A DNA stretch of 5,415 nt from JAUXFK01 sp034189035 (GTDB lineage Bacteria > Desulfobacterota > UBA8473): NCBI GenBank assembly GCA_034189035.1, contig JAXHVA010000196.1, forward strand, positions 1 to 5,415, given 5' to 3'. The notes beneath the pieces are model-generated. The model did not search any database, was not told where the DNA came from, and saw only the letters and a list, made by a program, of their open reading frames with translations. Shown here in pieces: positions 1-5,415 of this stretch. The translations under genes were made by a program, and so were the position numbers. Each line of letters starts with the position of its first letter. The stretch's first letter is position 1.

Positions 1-982
1 AGACGAAAAGAAGAGAGAAAAAGAAGAAAAAAAGAGAAAGAAAGAGGAAATAAAAAAAGAGAGTGAAAAGGATGAAAAGGGCATTCTCAATAGGCTGAAG
101 GAGGGATTGTCAAGGACAAGAGAGGGTTTTACAGGAAAGGTAGACCGGCTCGTTTTTGGTAAAAAAGAGATAGATGATGAACTCTTAGAAGAACTCGAAG
201 AGGTGTTGATTACCTCCGATATAGGAGTGCAGACGACCTTTAAGTTAATCGAAAGTATAAAAGAAAAAGTAAGGAGAAAAGAGCTTGACGATCCGGAGCT
301 TTTAAAGAAATGTTTCTATGAAAACATACTGGAAATTTTAGAAGCTCAGGAGAAACCTATTGAGATTTCATCCCGGCCTTTTATAATATTGGTTGTTGGC
401 GTCAATGGTGTTGGGAAGACAACGACCATTGCCAAAATGGCCAACATGTTTAAACAGGAGGGTAAGAGTGTTATTCTGGCTGCAGCCGATACATTTCGAG
501 CCGCTGCCATAGAGCAGCTTGACATATGGGGAGAAAGGGTTGGTTGTAAAGTAATTAAACATCAAGATGGGGCTGATCCTTCGGCTGTGGTTTTCGATTC
601 AATAAAGGCAGCTACTGCAAGGGGTATTGATGTGTTGATTATCGATACTGCGGGAAGGCTCCATACCAAAGTAAACCTGATGGAAGAGTTAAAAAAGATT
701 CAAAGGATTATCAAAAGAGAAATACCTGATGCTCCCCATGAGGTCCTTCTTATCCTAGATGCCACTACCGGTCAGAACGCTATTTCACAGGCAAAGTTGT
801 TTAAAGATGAGACAGATATTACCGGCATCGCTTTAACTAAACTCGATGGAACGGCTAAAGGTGGAATCATAATCGGTATTTCAGATGAGCTCAAGATTCC
901 TTTGAGGTATGTAGGAATCGGTGAAAAGATGGACGATCTAAAAGTATTTAATGCAAAGAGGTTTACAAAGGCACTTTTTTAG
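1..982 (+). CDS. ftsY: FtsY, signal recognition particle receptor GTPase (5' partial)
   Basis: FtsY docks the SRP-ribosome complex at the inner membrane, and its GTPase heterodimer with Ffh drives co-translational delivery of membrane proteins to SecYEG. Seen in the sequence: a helical N domain, then the G domain with the P-loop GVNGVGKTT (398-424), the insertion-box region with AADTFRAAAIEQL, DTAGR (644-658), TKLDG (836-850) and the closing GIGEKMDDL. The protein ends in FTKALF before TAG. The reading frame stays open to the left edge (first full codon at base 2), so the true start lies outside the window. A TTG at 107 is not the start: codons before it encode KGILNRLKEGLSRTREGF, which matches the amphipathic membrane-targeting helix at the A/N boundary of FtsY. 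Upstream of that the visible A domain is almost only Lys, Glu and Arg. Product is about 326 residues within the window. Identity is near certain; only the amino-terminal extent is unknown. Confidence 0.97.
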   Translation, partial: DEKKREKEEKKRKKEEIKKESEKDEKGILNRLKEGLSRTREGFTGKVDRLVFGKKEIDDELLEELEEVLITSDIGVQTTFKLIESIKEKVRRKELDDPELLKKCFYENILEILEAQEKPIEISSRPFIILVVGVNGVGKTTTIAKMANMFKQEGKSVILAAADTFRAAAIEQLDIWGERVGCKVIKHQDGADPSAVVFDSIKAATARGIDVLIIDTAGRLHTKVNLMEELKKIQRIIKREIPDAPHEVLLILDATTGQNAISQAKLFKDETDITGIALTKLDGTAKGGIIIGISDELKIPLRYVGIGEKMDDLKVFNAKRFTKALF

Positions 983-987
983 AAGAA

Positions 988-2553
988 ATGAGAACAACCT
1001 TTTCATTATCTTTACTTTCCAGAGTTATAGTGTTAGTATTGCTGTTATTTACTGGCATCTTCTTTCTGGTTTGTAAGGGGAAAACAGAAACTGAAAAGGG
1101 AGTGAAGCAAATGGAAAAGACTGACGGTGAAAGAACTAATATAAGAGAGCCTGCTGTGGCCGGGGCATTCTACCCGTCTGACCCAGCTCTGTTGAGGGTA
1201 CAGATAAAGGACTTTTTAAGTAATGTAAAAAAGGAAAGATTTGATGGAAGGATTGTGGCCCTTATTTCTCCCCATGCCGGATACATGTATTCAGGTCAGG
1301 TTGCGGCCTTTGGGTATAAGCTACTTGAAGGATCGGATTTTTCCAGGGTTATAGTCATCGCACCGAGTCATAGGGCATATTTTAAAGGGGCATCGGTGTA
1401 TAATAAGAGAGGCTACAGGACTCCTCTTGGAGTGGTTCCGATAGATGAAGATTTGAGCAATGAGATTATTGCGAAGGATTCGATGATAGGGTATCATCCT
1501 CAAGCCCATATCAGTGAGCATTCGCTGGAAGTACAGGTGCCGTTTTTGCAGGTAGTTTTAAAAGAGTTTAAACTGGTACCCATTGTAATGGGCAGCCAGG
1601 ATTTCAATACTTCTAACCTTCTGAGTGAGGCTCTTGTAAAGACAATAAAGGATGAAAAGGTACTGATTATAGCAAGCACAGACCTTTCTCATTTTCACCA
1701 TTATGATAAAGCCGTTCATCTAGATAATATCGTTCTCAAGCATATCGAAGCATTTGATCCAGAAGGGCTTTCACAGGCTTTGGATAAAGGAAGGTGTGAG
1801 GCTTGTGGAGGTGGACCTGTAATCACTGCTATGTTGATTGCCAGAAAGCTAGGAGCTAATAAGACTCGCGTCTTAAGATATGCAAATTCAGGGGATATGA
1901 CCGGAGATAAGTCAAGGGTGGTGGGGTATGCATCCGCTCTTTTATATAAAAACATAGATAAGCTAAAAGATCTAAGAGAGAATAAGAGGGTCGGTGTAGA
2001 CTTGGGGCTAAATAAAGAAGAGAAGAATACCCTTCTGGAAATCGCCAGGACTACTATCGAAAGCAAAGCAAGAGACCAGGATCTGCCTGAGTTTGATATA
2101 AGCTCGGATGTCCTGAAAGAGGAGAGGGGTGCATTTGTCTCTTTGCACAAGCATAGCAGGTTAAGAGGATGCATAGGGAATATCAGAGGGAGGAGGCCTC
2201 TCCATATTACCATTCAAGAGATGGCATCTGCCGCAGCCTTCAATGATCCCAGATTCGAACCGGTTACAAAGGATGAGCTTAATGACCTCCATATAGAGAT
2301 TTCAGTCTTAACACCTCTTTTGAAGGTAGATGATCTCAAAGAGATTGAAGTAGGAAAACACGGTATATACATTGAGAAGGGATATCATTCTGGATTGCTT
2401 CTTCCTCAGGTGGCGACAGAATATGGATGGGACAGGATAACTTTCCTAGAGCAGACCTGTAATAAAGCGGGATTAACCAAGGATGCATGGAAGGATAAGG
2501 ATACTAGGATATATATATTTTCTGCTGATATATTTTCAAAAGACAAGTTGTAA
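988..2553 (+). CDS. MEMO-AMMECR1 fusion (AmmeMemoRadiSam system B + A)
   Basis: This 521-residue protein joins two domains often encoded separately in the AmmeMemoRadiSam group. Residues ~52-321 are MEMO-like (a fold related to non-haem-iron class III dioxygenases): PAVAGAFYPSD, SPHAGY (His96), APSH (His128), EHSLEVQVPF (His178), STDLSHFHHYD (His235) and ACGGGP (Cys273). His96, His128, His235 and Cys273 appear to match the conserved His and Cys residues of human MEMO1. Residues ~336-520 are AMMECR1-like, with the hallmark LRGCIG at 392-397, AAFNDPRF and a YGWDR segment. Biochemical function is not firmly established for either family. The amino terminus has Arg2/Arg12 followed by a hydrophobic stretch (13-28) and Cys29. 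Val at -1 makes this a poor lipobox, so a membrane anchor or uncleaved signal is as likely as a lipoprotein. ATG 988 lies 5 nt after the ftsY stop with a weak Shine-Dalgarno sequence. ATG 1111 (Met42) has a better one and would remove the hydrophobic segment. No radical-SAM partner lies in the window. Confidence 0.93.
   Translation: MRTTFSLSLLSRVIVLVLLLFTGIFFLVCKGKTETEKGVKQMEKTDGERTNIREPAVAGAFYPSDPALLRVQIKDFLSNVKKERFDGRIVALISPHAGYMYSGQVAAFGYKLLEGSDFSRVIVIAPSHRAYFKGASVYNKRGYRTPLGVVPIDEDLSNEIIAKDSMIGYHPQAHISEHSLEVQVPFLQVVLKEFKLVPIVMGSQDFNTSNLLSEALVKTIKDEKVLIIASTDLSHFHHYDKAVHLDNIVLKHIEAFDPEGLSQALDKGRCEACGGGPVITAMLIARKLGANKTRVLRYANSGDMTGDKSRVVGYASALLYKNIDKLKDLRENKRVGVDLGLNKEEKNTLLEIARTTIESKARDQDLPEFDISSDVLKEERGAFVSLHKHSRLRGCIGNIRGRRPLHITIQEMASAAAFNDPRFEPVTKDELNDLHIEISVLTPLLKVDDLKEIEVGKHGIYIEKGYHSGLLLPQVATEYGWDRITFLEQTCNKAGLTKDAWKDKDTRIYIFSADIFSKDKL
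1096..1102 (+). promoter_or_regulatory. Candidate Shine-Dalgarno for an internal start at ATG 1111
   Basis: AAGGGAG sits 8 nt before an in-frame ATG (Met42 of the MEMO-AMMECR1 gene). It is a clearly better ribosome-binding site than the AGAAGAA directly abutting ATG 988. Use of this start would yield a ~480-residue protein that begins just before the MEMO domain and lacks the hydrophobic amino terminus. It is therefore the element that decides whether the product is membrane-targeted or cytosolic. The hydrophobic run upstream is too good to be random coding, which argues that 988 is used at least some of the time. Confidence 0.45.
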
Positions 2554-2607
2554 TGAGAGTCCATCGAGAAATATGGCATTAACGGGCGCTGTTACCCAAA
2601 GTAATAT
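2554..2607. other. Short gap between converging reading frames
   Basis: This spacer separates the end of the + strand fusion gene from the end of the - strand VOC-like remnant. It contains a small inverted repeat, TAAC-GGGCGCT-GTTA (2580-2594), flanked by ATT and CCC. There is no GC-rich stem followed by a T-run on either strand, so no convincing terminator is visible for the converging genes. Confidence 0.4.
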
Positions 2608-2856
2608 TTAGACTTCAGGATCACGCCACTCACACCACTTATAGTTCCGATGCTGGAATATCCCAAAATCTCCGGTTTTATAGTCAGAAATGCCAAGTTC
2701 TTCTAATGCCGAGATAACATGCTCTAAATTGTCAACCTCAAAGAAGAGATGCTGCTTGCTTAAAAAGTCTGTAGAAACGCCTTGAACTTCACTAATAAAA
2801 AAGTGGATCTTTGGTGACTCTACCATTAATGTATGTGATTTATTGAATCGGAACAA
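2608..2856 (-). pseudogene. Glyoxalase/VOC-superfamily remnant
   Basis: An 82-codon frame whose second half looks like the C-terminal beta-alpha-beta module of a vicinal oxygen chelate (glyoxalase/bleomycin-resistance) protein. It contains QHLFFEVDNLEHVISALEELGI, i.e. strand plus 'V-D-x-L' helix, then a short loop and NYKWCEWRDP, where the family normally has a 'F-x-DPdG' strand. VOC proteins are usually about 115-140 residues. Here the first beta-alpha unit is missing and the stop falls directly after WRDPEV, where a final strand is expected. The frame opens with TTG (2856) with no Shine-Dalgarno sequence, and an in-frame TGA lies at 2874-2872. I found no continuation in the other frames for about 90 bp upstream. 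Base composition resembles the left-hand genes rather than the GC-rich block. Family placement is by motif only; enzyme activity is unlikely. It could instead be an unusual short intact protein. Confidence 0.5.
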
Positions 2857-2891
2857 ATCATTTTTTAATATTCATAATAATTAAATCACAT

Positions 2892-2920
2892 AAGGTATTA
2901 TTTGCCTGTACCTTTTATTG
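2892..2920 (+). terminator. Weak terminator-like hairpin
   Basis: AAGGTA (2892-2897) pairs with TACCTT (2909-2914) around an 11-nt loop, and is followed by a T-rich tract (TTATTGTCCTTTTCTTG). The stem is short and AT-rich, and it lies about 340 nt after the nearest + strand gene end, so any role in terminating the ftsY operon is doubtful. Confidence 0.18.
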
Positions 2921-2980
2921 TCCTTTTCTTGTTTTTTTATTCCTATCAGTCATCGGGTATACGAGTCCTGGTAAAGGACG

Positions 2981-2992
2981 GATGTACTTGGC
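2981..2992 (+). repeat. Left copy of a short near-perfect direct repeat
   Basis: GATGTACTTGGC here matches GATGTACTGGC at 4458-4468 with one T missing. Both copies lie within ~30 bp of where GC content changes. They could be the flanks of an inserted segment, or a chance match. Confidence 0.3.
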
Positions 2993-3012
2993 AGAAGTAT
3001 GTCTCGTTTTAG

Positions 3013-4283
3013 TTACGTTCGACGCTGCTTCCTTCTCAAGTAATTCCGCGCTGAGGTCTCAACGTAACGTTCCAGGAGAACGGCTAGCACGAGACTCACT
3101 GGAATCACGATGGCTATTCCCCAAGCCGGCATCGGCGTTGGTAACGCCTCGGTCCATGACTGATCGGGATAAGCGATCCATGCAACGTACTGAATGATAG
3201 GTTCATGCACCAAATACAACGCCATTGAGGTCTTGCCAAGAGACAATAAGGGCCGCCAATTCAGCAAGCGCATAGTTCCATCCCGATTGGCCATTGACAG
3301 GCCAACGATGACTTTTAGCAATAGAAACGGGAATAGTCCTTGCATCCACCATGATCCGACAAATTCGATCTTTGTTAAGATATGAACGATGGACTAGACG
3401 GCGATGAACAGTGAAAAAAAACCCGCGTATCAGTCGACTCTCCTCGTCTACTTGTTCCTTTGGCCCACCCATTACCCTAGTGGCTGTATTGCGATCAGGG
3501 TGTCCTTGACGGAGCACAAGAAGTCCGGCCACCAGAGCCCCATCTCAAAACTGATAACCTCGATAGGGGCCAGGCGTGCGCGGCCTAAAACGTCCAGAGG
3601 TCATCGAGCGTCGATATGTAGATGGCGAACGACAGACCAAAATATACGATGCCTTGCATTACCGTTAAAACAGTGATCGATCGGTTCAAAGACTGGTCCG
3701 TTCTGTCTTGGTGCCGTTTCAGGAGCCACGGGAAGATGAGATAGAAGAAGACGAGGGTGGAAATGGCCCACCAGGGCCTACGAACTACAGTGGTGGCAGA
3801 CTGGTCCACATCTGCACGGCAAACAGATTAGTGACAAATACCCATCCAATCTCAGCAGGCGGTACCCAGCCATGTCCGAAGATGGACAGCGGGAGTGCAA
3901 TCAGGGTAACAACATAATAGACGGGTGCGATTCGTGCGAAGCGATTTGGGTAGATGCTTCTCAAATCAAACTTGGAACATTGCTTTCGCTGTTCTTTGTC
4001 ATCATCTTGAGATCGGCTTTTGTATTCAGTATTGCCATAGGTGATAGCGAGTGAATAGCCAGACAGCAAGAAGAAGAGAGGCATCAGTACCGATCCGTGC
4101 AGGTCCCAGCCAAGGGAAAAGGACAGACAATGTGAATAGCACAATCCACAAGGCAAGCAGCCCCCGCATCCTTGTATGGGCTGTGACGAGCCCCGCTACC
4201 ATAGTCGTCGTTGATGACTTCTGACTATAAAAGTGTGCATTGGTTATCTCTACCTCCGGCGCAACCTTATCAAGTGCACTCAC
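3013..4283 (-). pseudogene. Acyltransferase-3 (OafA-like) membrane protein, broken by indels and TAG stops
   Basis: A decayed gene of about 400 codons for a polytopic acyltransferase-3 (PF01757-type) protein; relatives O-acetylate or acylate surface sugars. Pieces in order: RMRGLLALWIVLF; LMPLFFLLSGYSLAITYG; NRFARIAPVYYVV; FVTNLFAVQMW; WWAISTLVFFYLIFPWLL; LDDLWTF; ALVAGLLVLRQG; SWWMQGLFPFLLLKVIVGL; PLLSLGKTSMALYLVHEPI; and a tail ending QRRT before TAA (3013-3015). Following the frame needs one extra base near 4133, one missing near 3774-3776, one missing at the T-run 3547-3550, one missing at the G-run 3538-3541, and one extra in the 8-base run 3414-3421. In-frame TAG codons lie at 3785-3787, 3585-3587 and 3394-3396. 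Skipping base 4133 places His (4132-4130) exactly eleven residues after Arg (4166-4164), restoring the family R-x10-H motif. The true start is unclear: GTG 4283 is the frame limit and ATG 4202 sits just before the domain. The region is clearly GC-richer than its neighbours, suggesting foreign origin. Confidence 0.85.
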
Positions 4284-4388
4284 TTCAAAATCGGAAATCT
4301 GCCTTTAGCAAAGGTCCAGCTGCTGCGCAAGAGGGTTGAACGATCCTTGAGCTCAGGGATCCAATGTGATTGGGGAATGACACATAAT

Positions 4389-4405
4389 GCCCCGCGAAGC
4401 GGAGC
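4389..4405. repeat. GC-rich hairpin
   Basis: GCCCCGC-GAA-GCGGAGC forms a 7-bp stem with one internal C/A mismatch and a 3-nt loop. There is no T-run on either side, so it is not an intrinsic terminator. It may be part of a structured repeat belonging to the GC-rich segment. Confidence 0.35.
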
Positions 4406-4457
4406 GCCAACGTCGCCGGTCACCGTTTGCTATGGAGCGACAGCGGAATGGCAATCC

Positions 4458-4468
4458 GATGTACTGGC
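4458..4468 (+). repeat. Right copy of a short near-perfect direct repeat
   Basis: GATGTACTGGC, near-identical to 2981-2992, lies about 14 bases from the end of the hydrolase gene where GC content drops. It is followed by TGGTTAAGC; the left copy is preceded by the loosely similar CTGGTAAAGG. Confidence 0.3.
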
Positions 4469-4481
4469 TGGTTAAGCATTA

Positions 4482-5267
4482 TTACACAAGATCAAATTTT
4501 ACTTTAAATCTTTCATTAAAATCTGTCACAATTTTGAATAAATCTTTATTTAACATCTGCTCTACTTTCTTATATATTTGTATAGGTATCTTTCGGTAAT
4601 ATGCCTGAGCAATACTACCTGTCATACAGCCGATTGTATCGGCATCTCCTCCTAATGAGATTCCTAGGCGTATCGCATTTTCTAAATCTGTCGATTCTAA
4701 AAAGGCGATAATTGACTCCGGAACTGAACCTTGGCAGGTTACGTCAAATTTATACATCTTTCTTATATTGTCTATTTTCTGATTCAGATTATAGTTGAAT
4801 TCTTTCTCAATATATTTTTTTATCTCTTTTTTATCTTTTGTTTGTCTTGATAGAAAAATAGCAGAAGCAATTGCCTGAGCTCCTTTGATTCCTTCGGGAT
4901 GATTATGTGTAACTTCGGCACTTCTTTTGGCTTCACCTAAAACCTCACTTAATTTGTTAAAAGCAAAACCAACTGGACTGACTCTCATTGCCGAACCGTT
5001 ACCGAAACTATTGTATGGTTTTAAATCATCGCTTTGTAACCATTTCCGAAAAAACCCGCCATATCCTCTATCTGGATATTTCCTGCCATATTCTTTAAGT
5101 TTTATTGCATAGGATTCTCCATTTAGAATTGCATCAGCAATGGCAATTGTCATTGCTGTATCATCTGTAAATCTGCTGTTTTGGACAAAAAGCTTAAAAT
5201 TGGTACGTTTTATATGAGAGCTTTCATGAACTGAACCAATTATGTCACCTGCAATTGCGCCAATCAT
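4482..5267 (-). CDS. ADP-ribosylglycohydrolase (DraG/ARH family)
   Basis: A complete 261-residue enzyme of the ADP-ribosylhydrolase fold, which removes ADP-ribose from modified proteins or small molecules using two Mg ions. Visible motifs: GAIAGDIIGS at the amino terminus, FTDDTAMT (33-40) and GGDADT (206-211) supplying the metal-binding Asp/Thr residues, GNGSAMR (89-95), THNHPEG (120-126) and CQGSVPESIIAFLES. All key positions are intact and the length is normal for the short bacterial branch. ATG 5267 is preceded by AAAGGA (5284-5279) at 11-nt spacing, supporting that start. No ADP-ribosyltransferase, nitrogenase gene or macro-domain protein is nearby, so the substrate cannot be inferred; DraG-type control of nitrogenase is only one possibility. 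The gene is AT-rich, in sharp contrast to the GC-rich DNA that begins right at its stop codon, and it appears to be the only intact gene on this side of the window. Family assignment is firm; specific role unknown. Confidence 0.95.
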   Translation of the reverse strand: MIGAIAGDIIGSVHESSHIKRTNFKLFVQNSRFTDDTAMTIAIADAILNGESYAIKLKEYGRKYPDRGYGGFFRKWLQSDDLKPYNSFGNGSAMRVSPVGFAFNKLSEVLGEAKRSAEVTHNHPEGIKGAQAIASAIFLSRQTKDKKEIKKYIEKEFNYNLNQKIDNIRKMYKFDVTCQGSVPESIIAFLESTDLENAIRLGISLGGDADTIGCMTGSIAQAYYRKIPIQIYKKVEQMLNKDLFKIVTDFNERFKVKFDLV

Positions 5268-5278
5268 TTATTTTGGTG

Positions 5279-5284
5279 TCCTTT
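5279..5284 (-). promoter_or_regulatory. Ribosome binding site of the ADP-ribosylglycohydrolase gene
   Basis: Read on the - strand this is AAAGGA, inside AAAAGGACACC, 11 nt from ATG 5267. It is a reasonable Shine-Dalgarno sequence at a slightly long spacing, and it fixes the start at the conserved MIGAIAGD. Confidence 0.6.
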
Positions 5285-5290
5285 TCAGAT

Positions 5291-5312
5291 GCCGAACGAG
5301 CCTGTCGAAAAA
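5291..5312. repeat. GAGCCTGTCGAA-type string, possible dispersed repeat
   Basis: The string contains CGAGCCTGTCGAAAAACC (reverse: TTTTTCGACAGGCTCG). GAGCCTGTCGAA cores are familiar from dispersed palindromic repeats and element ends in many bacterial genomes. Only one copy is in this window and no transposase accompanies it, so this is recognition by resemblance only. Confidence 0.3.
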
Positions 5313-5321
5313 CCTACTTTG

Positions 5322-5333
5322 AGAAATATTTCT
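5322..5333. promoter_or_regulatory. Perfect 12-bp palindrome upstream of the hydrolase gene
   Basis: AGAAATATTTCT is a perfect palindrome centred about 60 bp upstream of the hydrolase start. Its size and position fit a dimeric regulator's operator, but AT-rich palindromes of this length also arise by chance. Confidence 0.25.
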
Positions 5334-5349
5334 TGTTTAAAATAAAGGT

Positions 5350-5372
5350 AAATTTCAAAAAAATTGAAATTT
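5350..5372. repeat. AT-rich inverted repeat
   Basis: AAATTTCAA (5350-5358) pairs with TTGAAATTT (5364-5372) around a 5-A loop, giving a 9-bp stem about 85-105 bp upstream of the hydrolase gene. It could be a regulatory site, or a weak terminator for a gene beyond the right edge. No coding sequence is recognisable from 5268 to 5415. Confidence 0.3.
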
Positions 5373-5415
5373 TCAGGGACAATAGAACTTGGAAACTTAG
5401 TATCAGAAATAATGC

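Larger units (their letters stand above)
2857..3012. other. Gene-free spacer with a composition break
   Basis: The first ~95 bases are very AT-rich with several T-runs. From about 2955 the sequence turns GC-richer and stays so until about 4480. A short perfect inverted repeat, GTCCT-GGTAA-AGGAC, lies at 2965-2979 at this break. It is followed at 2981 by GATGTACTTGGC, which recurs almost exactly at the other side of the GC-rich block. No coding sequence is apparent. Confidence 0.45.
4284..4481. other. GC-rich non-coding stretch behind the hydrolase gene
   Basis: About 200 bases between the acyltransferase remnant and the end of the ADP-ribosylglycohydrolase gene. It shares the higher GC of the acyltransferase block and ends sharply at the hydrolase stop codon. 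It contains a GC-rich hairpin (4389-4405) and the right copy of the direct repeat (4458-4468). A small + strand frame starting at 4387 would give an Arg-rich peptide (MPREAERQRRRSPF...), but its Arg content follows from the GC-rich hairpin sequence and I do not regard it as a gene. Confidence 0.4.

Noticed and set aside
107..982. FtsY starting at TTG 107
   Set aside because: The frame is open to the window edge, and the codons just before 107 encode the conserved amphipathic helix of FtsY, so this start would truncate the protein artificially.
983..987. Terminator between ftsY and the fusion gene (T6 at 975-980)
   Set aside because: The T-run is inside the last ftsY codons with no stem before it, and the 5-nt gap favours co-transcription.
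1716..2213. Long antisense frame within the MEMO-AMMECR1 gene
   Set aside because: It lies wholly opposite a strongly conserved gene and has no family resemblance; it is a shadow of the coding strand.
3013..4283. Introns (eukaryotic gene) as the explanation for the broken acyltransferase
   Set aside because: Conserved segments abut or overlap at the frame changes with no room for introns, and each change is explained by a single base. A eukaryotic source for the DNA is not excluded, but introns do not explain the breaks.
4387..4480. Integron attC-like site or cassette boundary (GC-rich hairpin, GGTTAAGC, and TAAC...GTTA at 2580)
   Set aside because: GTTAAGC fits one half of the core-site consensus, but no matching RYYYAAC partner lies at a suitable distance, and the TAAC-GGGCGCT-GTTA element near 2580 is too short. 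No integrase is present.
4387..4599. Small + strand Arg-rich frame
   Set aside because: It crosses the GC boundary, overlaps the end of the hydrolase gene antisense, and its Arg-rich start follows from the GC-rich hairpin. There is no ribosome-binding site or family resemblance.

Overview
The window reads as a piece of a moderately AT-rich bacterial chromosome, probably from an uncultured lineage. I cannot assign a phylum. The left half is ordinary and tightly packed on the + strand: the 3' end of ftsY (signal recognition particle receptor, running off the left edge) and, 5 nt downstream, a two-domain gene joining a MEMO-like domain to an AMMECR1 domain (AmmeMemoRadiSam proteins B and A in one polypeptide). 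The two genes are probably co-transcribed. The FtsY amino-terminal region is rich in Lys and Glu and is encoded by an almost pure purine tract. The fusion protein carries a hydrophobic amino terminus that could place it in or across the membrane, but a well-placed internal start would give a cytosolic form instead.

The right half (about 2554-5415) looks like accessory or eroding DNA, with all recognisable coding sequence on the - strand. In order it holds a short, probably truncated glyoxalase/VOC-type remnant (2608-2856), then a visibly GC-richer block (about 2955-4480) containing a badly broken acyltransferase-3 (OafA-like) membrane protein gene, then an AT-rich, intact ADP-ribosylglycohydrolase gene (4482-5267). 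The acyltransferase can be followed by eye across five single-base indels and three in-frame TAG codons. Removing one extra base restores the family's R-x10-H catalytic motif. A near-identical short direct repeat (GATGTACTTGGC at 2981 and GATGTACTGGC at 4458) lies close to the two edges of the GC-rich block, consistent with an acquired segment but not proof of one.

The last ~150 bp, upstream of the hydrolase, contain no gene. They hold a perfect 12-bp palindrome, an AT-rich inverted repeat and a GAGCCTGTCGAA-type string that resembles dispersed repeats.

I see no rRNA, tRNA, CRISPR array, transposase or integrase. Nothing here is a convincing new multi-gene system. The points most worth a second look are the possibly exported MEMO-AMMECR1 fusion next to ftsY, the GC-shifted segment carrying the broken acyltransferase, and the intact lone ADP-ribosylglycohydrolase beside decayed genes.
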